Positions 44,401 through 56,243 of a stretch of DNA of 64,000 bases are shown piece by piece. Where the stretch lies: positions 327,209,106 to 327,273,105 of the forward strand of contig OY282558.1 in assembly GCA_958295665.1 (NCBI GenBank), written 5' to 3'. Numbering within the stretch: position 1 is the first letter of the stretch; each line of letters begins with the position of its first letter. The notes below the pieces were generated by a model, which made no database searches, was not told where the DNA came from, and worked only from the letters and a program-made list of their open reading frames with translations. This DNA is from Tipula vernalis (Eukaryota; Arthropoda; Insecta; Diptera; Tipulidae). The translations under genes and the position numbers were made by a program.

Positions 44401-47267
44401 AAACTTTCTTCTATCGGCAAACATCTCACTATGATTTTTCGATAGGTCTATGTATGTAGTATAATCAACCACATTTGCTAAAGTTTGATATTGGGTTTAC
44501 CTATTGAAACAACAATTATTCGAAAACTTGAAAATTTGGATATTATGCATATCTAAGAAAATCGATATCTTAAAACTTTCTTCTATCGGCAAACATCTCA
44601 CTATGATTTTTCGATAGGTCTATGTATGTAGTATGATCATGCATATTTGCTAAAATTTGATATTGGGTTTACCTATTAAAATTTCGGTTATTCGAAAACT
44701 TGAAAAATTTGATATTATGCATATCTAAGAAAATCGATATCTTAAAACTTTCTTCTATCGGCAAACATCTCACTATGATTTTTCGATAGGTCTATGTATG
44801 TAGTATAATCAACCACATTTGCTAAAGTTTGATATTGGGTTTACCTATTGAAACAACAATTATTCGAAAACTTGAAAATTTGGATATTATGGATATCTAA
44901 GAAAATCGGTATCTTAAAACTTTCTTCTATCGGCAAACATCTCACTATGATTTTTCGATAGGTCTATGTATGTAGTATAATCAACCACATTTGCTAAAGT
45001 TTGATATTGGGTTTACCTATTGAAACAACAATTATTCGAAAACTTGAAAATTTGGATATTATGCATATCTAAGAAAATCGATATCTTAAAACTTTCTTCT
45101 ATCGGCAAACATCTCACTATGATTTTTCGATAGGTCTATGTATGTAGTATGATCATGCATATTTGCTAAAATTTGATATTGGGTTTACCTATTAAAATTT
45201 CGGTTATTCGAAAACTTGAAAAATTTGATATTATGCATATCTAAGAAAATCGATATCTTAAAACTTTCTTCTATCGGCAAACATCTCACTATGATTTTTC
45301 GATAGGTCTATGTATGTAGTATAATCAACCACATTTGCTAAAGTTTGATATTGGGTTTACCTATTGAAACAACAATTATTCGAAAACTTGAAAATTTGGA
45401 TATTATGCATATCTAAGAAAATCGATATCTTAAAACTTTCTTCTATCGGCAAACATCTCACTATGATTTTTCGATAGGTCTATGTGTGTAGTATAATCAT
45501 GCATATTTGCTAAAATTTGATATTGGGTTTACCTATTGAAACAACAATTATTCGAAAACTTGAAAATTTGGATATTATGCATATCTAAGAAAATCGATAT
45601 CTTAAAACTTTCTTCTATCGGCAAACATCTCACTATGATTTTTCGATAGGTCTATGTATGTAGTATAATCAACCACATTTGCTAAAGTTTGATATTGGGT
45701 TTACCTATTGAAACAACAATTATTCGAAAACTTGAAAATTTGGATATTATGCATATCTAAGAAAATCGATATCTTAAAACTTTCTTCTATCGGCAAACAT
45801 CTCACTATGATTTTTCGATAGGTCTATGTATGTAGTATAATCAACCACATTTGCTAAAGTTTGATATTGGGTTTACCTATTGAAACAACAATTATTCGAA
45901 AACTTGAAAATTTGGATATTATGCATATCTAAGAAAATCGATATCTTAAAACTTTCTTCTATCGGCAAACATCTCACTATGATTTTTCGATAGGTCTATG
46001 TATGTAGTATAATCATGCACATTTGCTAAAGTTTGATATTGGGTTTACCTATTGAAACAACAATTATTCGAAAACTTGAAAATTTGGATATTATGCATAT
46101 TTAAGAAAATCGATATCTTAAAACTTTCTTCTATCGGCAAACATCTCACTATGATTTTTCGATAGGTCTATGTATGTAGTATAACCAACCACATTTGCTA
46201 AAGTTTGATATTGGGTTTACCTATTGAAACAAAAATTATTCGAAAACTTGAAAATTTGGATATTATGCATATTTAAGAAAATCTATATCTTAAAACTTTC
46301 TTCTATCGGCAAACATCTCACTATGATTTTTCGATAGGTCTATGTATGTAGTATAACCAACCACATTTGCTAAAGTTTGATATTGGGTTTACCTATTGAA
46401 ACAACAATTATTCGAAAACTTGAAAATTTGGATATTATGCATATCTAAGAAAATCGATATCTTAAAACTTTCTTCTATCGGCAAACATCTCACTATGATT
46501 TTTCGATAGGTCTATGTATGTAGTATAATTAACCACATTTGCTAAAGTTTGATATTGGGTTTACCTATTGAAACAACAATTATTCGAAAACTTGAAAATT
46601 TGGATATTATGCATATCTAAGAAAATCGATATCTTAAAACTTTCTTCTATCGGCAAACATCTCACTATGATTTTTCGATAGGTCTATGTATGTAGTATAA
46701 TTAACCACATTTGCTAAAGTTTGATATTGGGTTTACCTATTGAAACAACAATTATTCGAAAACTTGAAAATTTGGATATTATGCATATCTAAGAAAATCG
46801 GTATCTTAAAACTTTCTTCTATCGGCAAACATCTCACTATGATTTTTCGATAGGTCTATGTATGTAGTATAATCAACCACATTTGCTAAAGTTTGATATT
46901 GGGTTTACCTATTGAAACAACAATTATTCGAAAACTTGAAAATTTGGATATTATGCATATCTAAGAAAATCGGTATCTTAAAACTTTCTTTTATCGGCAA
47001 ACATCTCACTATGATTTTTCGATAGGTCTATGTATGTAGTATAATCATGCACATTTGCTAAAATTTGATATTGGGTTTACCTATTGAAACAACAATTATT
47101 CGAAAACTTGAAAATTTGGATATTATGCATATCTAAGAAAATCGGTATCTTAAAACTTTCTTCTATCGGCAAACATCTCACTATGATTTTTCGATAGGTC
47201 TATGTATGTAGTATAATCATGCACATCTGCTAAAATTTGATATTGGGTTTACCTATTGAAACAAAAA
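38480..47267 (+). repeat. 172-bp satellite, forward array (about 51 monomers)
   Basis: The block 'cggcaaacatctcactatga' recurs every 172 bp (38563, 38735, 38911, 39083, 39255, 39427, 39599, 39771...), with one 176-bp spacing caused by a 4-bp insertion (tacatatgtag). Monomers differ at a few diagnostic sites: aatcatgcac / aatcaaccac / gatcatgcat, gcatatc / ggatatc, and cgatatc / cggtatc. They are AT-rich and have no reading frame. Confidence 0.93.
40677..45320 (+). repeat. Nine-copy 516-bp higher-order repeat (three monomers)
   Basis: The variant monomer with gtatgatcatgcat and attaaaatttcggttattcg occurs at 41021, 41537, 42053, 42569, 43085, 43601, 44117, 44633 and 45149, always 516 bp apart. 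It is always preceded by the same two monomer types (ggatatc...cggtatc, then gcatatc...cgatatc). Copies look identical by eye. Outside this block the monomer order is irregular; a single earlier copy of the variant is at 39645, eight monomers before the first. Confidence 0.88.
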
Positions 47268-49220
47268 TATCGATTTTCTTAGATATGCATAATATCCAAA
47301 TTTTCAAGTTTTCGAATAATTGTTGTTTCAATAGGTAAACCCAATATGAAATTTTAGCAAATGTGCATGATTATACTACACACATAGGCCTATCGAAAAA
47401 TCATAGTGAGATGTTTGCCGATAGAAGAAAGTTTTAAGATATCGATTTTCTTAGATATGCATAATATCCAAATTTTCAAGTTTTCGAATAATTGTTGTTT
47501 CAATAGGTAAACCCAATATCAAATTTTAGCAAATGTGCATGATTATACTACATACATAGACCTATCGAAAAATCATAGTGAGATGTTTGCCGATAGAAGA
47601 AAGTTTTAAGATATCGATTTTCTTAGATATGCATAATATCTAAATTTTCAAGTTTTCGAATAATTGTTGTTTCAATAGGTAAACCCAATATCAAATTTTA
47701 GCAAATGTGCATGATTATACTACATACATAGACCTATCGAAAAATCATAGTGAGATGTTTGCCGATAGAAGAAAGTTTTAAGATATCGATTTTCTTAGAT
47801 ATGCATAATACCCAAATTTTCAAGTTTTCGAATAATTGTTGTTTCAATAGGTAAACCCAATATCAAACTTTAGCAAATGTGCATGATTATACTACATACA
47901 TAGACCTATCGAAAAATCATAGTGAGATGTTTGCCGATAGAAGAAAGTTTTAAGATATCGATTTTCTTAGATATGCATAATATCCAAATTTTCAAGTTTT
48001 CGAATAATTGTTGTTTCAATAGGTAAACCCAATATCAAATTTTAGCAAATGTGCATGATTATACTAAATACATAGACCTATCGAAAAATCATAGTGAGAT
48101 GTTTGCCGATAGAAGAAAGTTTTAAGATATCGATTTTCTTAGATATGCATAATATCCAAATTTTCAAGTTTTCGAATAATTGTTGTTTCAATAGGTAAAC
48201 CCAATATCAAATTTTAGCAAATGTGCATGATTATACTACATACATAGACCTATCGAAAAATCATAGTGAGATGTTTGCCGATAGAAGAAAGTTTTAAGAT
48301 ATCGATTTTCTTAAATATGCATAATATCCAAATTTTCAAGTTTTCGAATAATTGTTGTTTCAATAGGTAAACCCAATATCAAATTTTACCAAATGTGCAT
48401 GATTATACAACATACATAGACCTATCGAAAAATCATAGTGAGATGTTTGCCGATAAAAGAAAGTTTTAAGATATCGATTTTCTTAGATATGCATAATATC
48501 CAAATTTTCAAGTTTTCGAATAATTGTTGTTTCAATAGGTAAACCCAATATCAAACTTTAGCAAATGTGCATGATTATACTACATACATAGACCTATCGA
48601 AAAATCATAGTGAGATGTTTGCCGATAAAAGAAAGTTTTAAGATACCGATTTTCTTAGATATGCATAATATCCAAATTTTCAAGTTTTCGAATAATTGTT
48701 GTTTCAATAGGTAAACCCAATATCAAACTTTAGCAAATGTGGTTGATTATACTACATACATAGACCTATCGAAAAATCATAGTGAGATGTTTGCCGATAG
48801 AAGAAAGTTTTAAGGTATCGATTTTCTTAAATATGCATAATATCCAAATTTTCAAGTTTTCGAATAATTGTTGTTTCAATAGGTAAACCCAATATCAAAA
48901 TTTACCAAATGTGCATGATTATACTACATACATAGACCTATCGAAAAATCATAGTGAGATGTTTGCCGATAGAAGAAAGTTTTAAGATATCGATTTTCTT
49001 AGATATGCATAATATCCAAATTTTCAAGTTTTCGAATAATTGTTGTTTCAATAGGTAAACCCAATATCAAATTTTAGCAGATGTGCATGATTATACTACA
49101 TACATAGACCTATCGAAAAATCATAGTGAGATGTTTGCCGATAGAAGAAAGTTTTAAGATATCGATTTTCTTATATATGCTTAATACCCAATTTTTGAAG
49201 TTTTCGATTATTCGATATTT
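47268..49220 (-). repeat. 172-bp satellite, inverted array (about 11 monomers)
   Basis: From 47268 the same monomers run in reverse complement (tcatagtgagatgtttgccg about every 172 bp). The switch occurs within 'gaaacaaaaatatcgatttt', inside a monomer on each side, so the palindrome centre is not symmetric. Confidence 0.92.
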
Positions 49221-49632
49221 CAATAGGTAAGCCCAATACGAAATTTTAGCGGATAAGCATGTTAAAATTATACGCATAGGCCTATCCGATTATCATAGTG
49301 GGATGTGTGCCAATAGAAGAAACCTTTCTTATACATGGATAAGATTAAAATTTCAATTGTCAAACATTGTCGATTAATAGGTAAACTCCTTGATCCAATT
49401 ATTAATTAAATGGGATTAGCTTTGTGAAATCCCAAATAGCTTAATTCTTAAAAAAAATTTTGTATTTGGATTTTTGTTATTTCTGCATTAAGTTCAAATA
49501 TTTGATTTTAATGCATTTTTCTTTGTGCATATAATAAATTCGCCCGAATGTATGCTTTTTTAAACACATACAAACACAATTTTGTTGTTGTTGTAAAATC
49601 TATTATTAATTTAGGATAAACTTCATTCGCAT
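49220..49632 (-). repeat. Right unique terminal arm of the foldback element
   Basis: Reverse complement of 38071-38480, ending ...GGATAAACTTCATTCGCAT immediately before the second ATCAGAATA. Confidence 0.8.
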
Positions 49633-49719
49633 ATCAGAATATTTTAATATTACTGTTTGTGCAGATCCCTTGCGCAATATTTGTGAAAACCTTTTCTTTA
49701 TTTGTTTTATATTAGTCCT

Positions 49720-49925
49720 TGGTGCGGAGTATTTCCTGAAAAAATCATTTTTTATTCTCATATTCAAATCAGGTAGAAGGGACGATATTGCCTCCGAAGG
49801 ATATTAATATTTTTTCTGCGTTAAGTAATTTAATAGAAAAAGTGCTCAGCAGCGTGGTTTTATTCAGGGTAAATCAAGAATTACTAACATGATCTACTCT
49901 TCGAACGACACCGTTGCAAAGCTCT
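49720..49925 (+). pseudogene. Non-LTR (Jockey-like) reverse transcriptase fragment
   Basis: Three successive frames on the plus strand give FILIFKSGRRDDIASEGY, then IFSALSNLIEKVL, then SAQQRGFIQGKSRITNM. These match, in order, the RT blocks of Jockey/CR1-type LINEs (P.FK.GD..D..NYR; S.L.K..E; QHGF..G.S..TN). Frameshifts separate the pieces. The catalytic YADD region was not found. Immediately outside the foldback element. A 23-bp motif, attaatcttgtccagaagcg and on, is duplicated just downstream (50003 and 50036). Confidence 0.5.
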
Positions 49926-50239
49926 AGGTTGAAGCCGGATCAAAATTAAATCCTTTTTCCAGAAAAGTTTCACCAAATTATATGGCCGAATTTCTAAAGC
50001 GATTAATCTTGTCCAGAAGCGCGACCATAAATGCATTAATCTTGTCTAGAAGCGCGACTTTTATGTAAATGGGCATTACTTGTTTTGACATAATATTTTT
50101 ACGAGTCGAGCTTCCACTCACTCATTAGTTATTTTTTTCTTGTTTCTTTAACTTCTTTTGTTATTATTTTGAACATATGTATGGATGTGGATTCCGCGAT
50201 CCTTCAGTATCCTAATTTTATTATAAAATAAAGGTACTT

Positions 50240-50699
50240 TGCAATCAAAATCAAATTCACAAAATATAGGAACGTGTGATAATTTTGTGATTAAATAATT
50301 TTTTTTCGTATTTTTCTTTTACCATTTTAGACATCTTACGTACACTAGTAAAACTAAAAATAAATTTAGCAAGTATTATTTTAATTCATCAGAGCCAACT
50401 TTGATGTATTTTTCAAAATAAAAGTTCGAAAAATATATTTTAGACATAATTTAATTTTAATATTTCTGCAATTAATATTTACTTAATACCAATATGGCCT
50501 TCCTGTATATTGTTCTTAAAGATATATAGAAAACTTTTATATAAACATTTTATAATATTTTTGCTTTTTTCATTGAAAAACTTGAAGCTAAAAAACACCA
50601 TTTTTACTATGGATTCCTATGGAAATCAGTGAAAAGGTTTACCACTAAAAAAGCTTCTAAAAAATACGTCATTATGGCTCTATACTCTAGAAGGCTCTG
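50240..50699. mobile_element. Partial inverted copy of the 908-bp element at 32.8 kb
   Basis: Reverse complement of about 32827-33285, ending at the same CAGAGCC terminus (50699), with scattered substitutions. The other half is missing; similarity stops near 50246. Confidence 0.75.
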
Positions 50700-52877
50700 A
50701 TATTACTCCAATCAAACAAGCAATCCAGTTTTGAAATCGTTAAATTTCAATTCCATTAAAAAATTGGAATTTCATTAAATTTTATATTTGCAAAATTTTT
50801 ATATCTAAAACTATCGTCAAAAATTTTGAAATTTTTATATTTCAAATATTTTATTCAGAACCTATTAATTTAATTTGTTTTTTGAATTTTAAAATTTTAA
50901 AATTGTATCTGAAGTTTTAGGTTTTAAAGAAATGTTTAGGAAACCCGCATAATTTCATTAAAAGATACATACAACTTTTGCAAATTTATAAAAGTTTAGA
51001 AAATTTAAAGAATTTTAAATAGAAAAATGAATTTTAAATTCCGTTAAATTAAATTTAACGGTTTTAAAAGTTTGGATTGTTTATTTGTCTGTAGTAAAAT
51101 TCAGAATTTCAAAACCATTATAAATGTAATGAATTGCACACCATAAATAGTGGGCCTCGATTTTTATGGCATCACATCACTACTGTTGTGGGATTCTTAT
51201 TCGTGTGTGCCATACCATATATGTAAATACTTGGGTATTTTTGTTTTCTTTCTCTCTTCTTTTTTCTCTAAAAAAAAAAAAAATTACTTTCGTAACCGCC
51301 ATTTTCTTTTAAATGTTCCCCAAATTAAGCCATACTGAAATATGCCGTAATAAATTAACCCAATAAAAAATCCGTTTACCTACAAATCGAACCTTATTTG
51401 TCGTTCTATGGCTGCGGTTAGGAATTGCACCGCTGTGCAGTTTTACTGCAAGTCATCAAGAATTAATGGTTGCAGCCAAGGAGCTCATTCGGGGGAATTA
51501 AAACTGATAAAATTCATTCAGGGGCTGCTTATATTATTAATTTGCGATTAAATTCAATTATAACAAATTATAAATATTTATCTAAGGGTTTTGTAGGCCC
51601 GGTAGACAGCTGCACGTATAAAAATGCCGCTGAAGTTTCACGCGTATTGTTACGGATCCATCCCGGCGACCAACACGTTTCACTATTGGGATAGCTGCAG
51701 TGGAAACTGGCGGATTCACTGTCGTCGAAAACACACGGATCGAACAAACCATTCGTGTTGAAAAAAAACACACACAAACACTTCACTTCGAGACTAATAA
51801 GACCCTCCCAAATCATCACCCATTAAAAAAAATTAATTCATCTTGATCTTACACTTTATTTCAACAAAAAAAAAGATCAATAATCATTTTATAAATAGTA
51901 ACTAATTAACAATTACTCAAAAGTCGGTGACCATGTAAGACAAAAAAATAAATAATCTTCCACTGCCACTGAGATATAAATTTACCGTAAAAATTAACAA
52001 CTCCTTAAACAAAATTATTTATGCTGGAAGCACTTTTTAAAAAAAAAAATCATCTAATATGTATTATAAAGTAATACAAAAAAATTTCTTCAAAAACTCA
52101 CCATCCACATTTTCGGCCAAAGAGTACTCTGTGCTCGCTATGGTTAGGCTTGTGCTGTAAATTAAAGTATTAGGATTTTCTTTTTTCACTTCAAGCATGC
52201 ACAAATTTTTGGCAGAATCACAAGAAAAAAAAAAATTTTAATCTTTAAATTTACTTCACCAACTAATAACTAACACAAAAAATAATAATAATAAAAAACA
52301 CAGAAACACCCGTCGTATCTAAATGCAGAAGTTGTTGTTGTTTTAAACGTTTCTTTTTTCCTTCAACAAATAAGATCACGTCCCATCTGCTACACCAGCA
52401 TATACCGCTAACCAATGGTTCTATCCTAATTCAGCCGTTCTTATTCTGTTGTTTAGGTGTGGCTAAGTAAAAGGCCTACAACTGGCGTGATAAAAAACTG
52501 GAGGCTCCGCTAATGACGTTGCTCGGCCGGTGTAAAAGCCAAAACGATGTACGTTGTTTTTTTTATCACAATTTAGCCTGGTATCTCTCTCTGTCTACAG
52601 TACAACAAAAAAAACAACCCGCGTCTTTATCGAATAACTGACCAGAAAAAATCGGTAAAATGATGGTAACTCACCGAAACTGTATGCAGTGTCTACATTA
52701 TTATTTTTTTATAATTAATAATTATCTAATTATTTTTTCCTTATCGTAGGCGATTGGTATTTTGGATATTATATAATATCAAATTTACCTGACAAGCATT
52801 TAGCTTGCCCTCACAAATAAATAAGTATATGCTCTTAGCGGTAGCCTCAACTCGAATGACTTTACTTTGCTAATGTT

Positions 52878-52909
<32 letters not shown>

Positions 52910-53434
52910 ATCTGTATATAAAGATACCCCACTATGCGCCAAGAGTACTACATAGATACGAGTACTTTCACAATAAATTCTTAACATTTACCAATGTTAG
53001 TCATTAGTCACAAAAAAAAAAAAATTCAATAAATCTATATTTATTTGTTTTGAGGAGAATCCAAATTGTGACGTCATAGTTAATATAACCATATACTAAT
53101 AAATATACAATTGAAAGCTTTTACAGGGAGAATCCAAAAAAAAAAAAATTGCATTACACAGACGCAAATAACAATACATACTTGTTATTATCGATCATCG
53201 CAAATGATATGATGCGGATGATTAACATCCAGACTCACGCAACTTATCTCACGCGTACCGTATAAATGGAAATTGGAATACCCAAAAAAAAACACAACAA
53301 AAAAACAATATATTAGGTTCATCTCATTTGGGGCAACAAACAAAAACAAGGAGATGAATCTGAGAAGAATTAAACCAGGTGCTTAAATGTAATTCTTGGG
53401 CAACGTTGTAGTATCCTCTCAAAATATTTTAATT
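50700..53434. other. AT-rich stretch without a recognised gene
   Basis: Nothing firmly recognised. A 55-bp open segment on the minus strand (52157-52103) has good-looking splice signals (TTTAATTTACAG and GTGAGT) but too little length to call. A cysteine-bearing minus-strand frame at 51568-51819 has no recognised family. If the Gypsy element to the right is complete, its 3' LTR should lie here, but I could not match it to any sequence beyond 59.3 kb. Confidence 0.45.
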
Positions 53435-55135
53435 TTATGCTCGAATGTCCTTTGCATGGAAGATGCCTAAACTTTTATTCGAGTCATCCTTAATCTCATA
53501 CATAACGTTTCCAACTTTTTTCGACACTATTCCGCTCACAAATTGTGCTGCAAATTTAGCGCAGAATTTATTGGCCGCGTCACTCTGTGGATGTGTTCGA
53601 ACAAAGACCTTCTGGCCTACTGAATAGTTAATCGCGCGTGTTCTCAAATTGTAGCGTCTTGAACTGCGTTCATAAGCCAGTTGAATATTAGTTCTGACTT
53701 GTTGGTGTAGTATTGATAATCTGGCCGACAACGGTAGCAAGATTTCGCCTTCTGAGATGCCTTCCAATTTTCGAAGAAGTTGATAATCCTGTCCATGATT
53801 TACCTTATGATAACCAAATAATAAGAAATGGGGTGTGTTCTTCACCGTTTCATGAACACTATTCCTTATTGCTGAGGCTATTTCTGGTAAATAACGATCC
53901 CATGTATTGTGCTTGTCGCTGATGTATGCCCTTATCGCGCAGATAATGGAGCGGTTCACACGTTCCGATGCATTTGATTGTGGACTGTAAATTGCTGTCT
54001 TTGAGTCTCCCACTTTAAACTCGGCTAATAAAGCTTTGTATTCTGTACTTTTAAATTGCGTTCCGTTATCAGAATGAATGACCTCCGGCACACCATTAAC
54101 ACAAAATACTTCATCTCTCAGAAATTGTGTGATTTGTTGTGTGGTGCCTTTTGTTAATGCCTTGAGTAACACAAATTTAGTTAGGTGGTCCAATATAATC
54201 AATAGCATGGTTTTTCCTTGGGTTGATCGGGGAAATGGGCCCAACAGATCAATATAGACGCGTTGCCATGGTCGTTCGACTTTAAATAAGTTACCCATTG
54301 GCGGTCGTGTCTGCTGGTTTGTTGGTTTAGTGGTCTTGCAGGTAACACAATGTGTTACATATTCATGTGCCTCTTTTGCCATACCGAGCCAAAAATAATA
54401 CCTTCTAAGTTTCTCTAAAGACTTAGCTATTCCTCCATGGGATGACAAAGGTTCATCATGCGCCTCTCTAATCAAATCCTGCCTTAGTGCGTGGGGAATC
54501 CACAACTTCCAAACTGATAAGTCAGACAATTCTGAGAATCTTTTTGGTTCGAGTCTAATGAAAATATACTTGCCCTCAACTCTAAACGCTGGATAACTAT
54601 TTTGGTCGGAAAGTATGTTGTTTCTTAGCTTGGCATATTCTTGCTCCTCAAAATGTGTAATGTTAAATTTCCTTAAATCCAGCGTCTGGATATTTTCAGT
54701 AAATTCCTCTAAAGTATCACAATATACACGGAATAAAGCGTCGGGCACTACATTATGTTTTCCCTTTTGGTGTTCGATTTGGAATTTAAATCCTTGCAGC
54801 TTTAAGCTCCATCTGGCTAATCTTCCGTGGAAATCGCGTTGCGTCATTAGCCATTTCAAGCTAGCGTGGTCTGTTATTACAATAAAATCGTGACCCTCAA
54901 TGTATGGCCGAAATTTTTTTAGTGCTAGAACCGCAGCCAAACACTCTAATTCGGTCACAGTATAATTTCGTTGTGCTGAATTTAATTTTTGCGACATGTA
55001 ACAAATAGGTTGCTCATTTCCTTCACCATCTTTTTGGTACAGCACAGCACCTACACCCTCAGAGCTTGCATCACACATTATGAAAAATTGTTCATCGTAT
55101 CGTGGGTTGATTAACACTGGTGCTGTGGTTAAAAT
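53435..55135 (-). pseudogene. Gypsy pol, RNase H and integrase part
   Basis: Open from just after the TAA at 55136-55138 to the stop at 53435. RNase H: CDASSEGVGAVLYQ, then TVTELECLAAVLALKKFRPY and ITDHASLKWL. Integrase: zinc-binding HH-CC (HDEPLSSHGG, CVTC), catalytic core with D in VYIDLLGPF, D in IHSDNGTQF and E in SNASERVNR, and a C-terminal module ending IFHAKDIRA. All three integrase acidic residues are present. It is the C-terminal part of the pol polyprotein, normally continuous with the reverse transcriptase; it is separated by one nonsense codon. The integrase inserts the DNA copy into the host genome. Confidence 0.88.
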
Positions 55136-56243
55136 TTATTTTAGTGAGTCAAACGCTTGCTGTGCCTCCTCACTCCATCGGAATTTTTCTTTTTTCAGAC
55201 AGTCCGTTATTGGAGCTGAAATACTGGAATAGTTGCATATAAACCTCCTGTACCATCCTGACATGCCCAAGAATCGCCTGATTTGTTTCACGCTGGTTGG
55301 CACAGGGAAGTTTATAATTGCTTCTACCTTCCCTGGGTCTGGTTTTAGTCCTGACTCTCCCACTATAACCCAAATATTTTATTTGTTTCATCACAAACTT
55401 GCTTTTTTCTATGTTTAATGTTAGTCCTGCCATCCGTAGTAAGTCTGCAGTCAGCTGTAACAGTTCAAAGTGGTCCTTCAATGTGCCGCTGATGACAAGC
55501 AGATCGTCTAGGTAAACAAATATTCTGTCCTGAAGTTCGTGAGGTATAACTTTGTCCATCAAGCGACACATTGATTGGGCTGCATTGCACAATCCAAAAG
55601 GCATCACTTTGAACTGATACAGTGGTCGTCCCGGTACAGTAAAAGCCGTTTTGTCCCTAGCAGATTCCGCAAGCGGAATCTGCCAGAATGCGTCCTTCAG
55701 GTCAAGTCCAGTTATGTACTTAGTCTCGTTCAATCGTCCTAGTAGTCCGTCAATTAACGGTAACGGGTAGGCGTCCTTTTTCGTCACGGCGTTAACTTTT
55801 CGAGCGTCTAGACATAGTCTAGATTTTCCGTTTGCTTTAGGGATAAGGGTCACTGGAGAACTCCACGAACTATTACTGACTTCTATTACCCCTAGGAGGG
55901 CCCCTAGCTCTAACATACGGTCTATTTCTTCGTTCATGTTCTTTTGTACTGCAGGCGAGATAGAATAGTAGCGTTGTTTTATAGGCTTGAATCCATCCAT
56001 AATTTCAATGTTGTGTTCGTGAAGTTTAGTTTTCCCCAAACCTTCTTTTTGTGATGCGGGAAACATTGAAATAATTTTGTCAAGAGTTGACTTCTCATGT
56101 TGAGTGAGAGCATGTTGGTTGCAATTCTCAGGTTGCATTGGCTTGGAACATTCAATTGTGGATAATTTCGGGTATACATATGTTGAAAGTTTCCCAAAAA
56201 TCAATCCCCAAATAGAGTGGTGATTCCAATGGGCACAATACAA
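55136..56243 (-). pseudogene. Gypsy pol, reverse transcriptase part, frameshifted
   Basis: Starts in the overlap with gag (the first codon of the open frame is TTG at 56243, so it is probably reached by -1 frameshifting from gag). RT motifs: SRLCLDARKVN, DLKDAFWQIPL with the first catalytic aspartate, MPFGLCNAAQ, and FVYLDDLLVISG with the catalytic DD pair. After KYLGY the frame is lost near 55362 by a small indel; the continuation VGESGLKPDPGKVEAI through RFLGMSGWYRRFI is in another frame (55363-55136). An in-frame TAA (55136-55138) then replaces a sense codon just before ILTTAPVL. The enzyme copies element RNA into DNA. Confidence 0.88.

Larger units (their letters stand above)
38071..49632. 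mobile_element. 11.56-kb palindromic Foldback (FB)-like element with satellite arms
   Basis: A perfect 9-bp direct repeat, ATCAGAATA, flanks the unit (38062-38070 and 49633-49641). The termini are inverted repeats: left ATGCTAATGAAGTTTATCCT and right, reverse complemented, ATGCGAATGAAGTTTATCCT. The inverted repeat continues nearly identically for roughly 400 bp on each side and then merges into arrays of a 172-bp satellite that point towards each other and meet at about 47268. Foldback elements are known for long inverted repeats composed of internal tandem repeats and for 9-bp target duplications, so I assign it there by structure. No transposase or other gene is present. It is probably in the last intron of the CGRRF1-like gene, or just downstream. 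Confidence 0.8.

Noticed and set aside
38071..49632. Satellite array considered as a CRISPR-like array or as centromere DNA
   Set aside because: Monomers abut without unique spacers, the genome is eukaryotic, and the flanking 9-bp duplication with inverted termini fits a foldback element better. Centromeric location cannot be judged from this window.
51568..51819. Cysteine-bearing minus-strand frame, considered as a Gypsy envelope fragment
   Set aside because: No signal peptide, fusion or transmembrane pattern, and no recognisable similarity to envelope proteins; too short.
52103..52157. 55-bp minus-strand micro-exon with TTTAATTTACAG and GTGAGT
   Set aside because: Splice signals look good, but two frames are open over so short a length by chance, and no in-frame partner exon was found.
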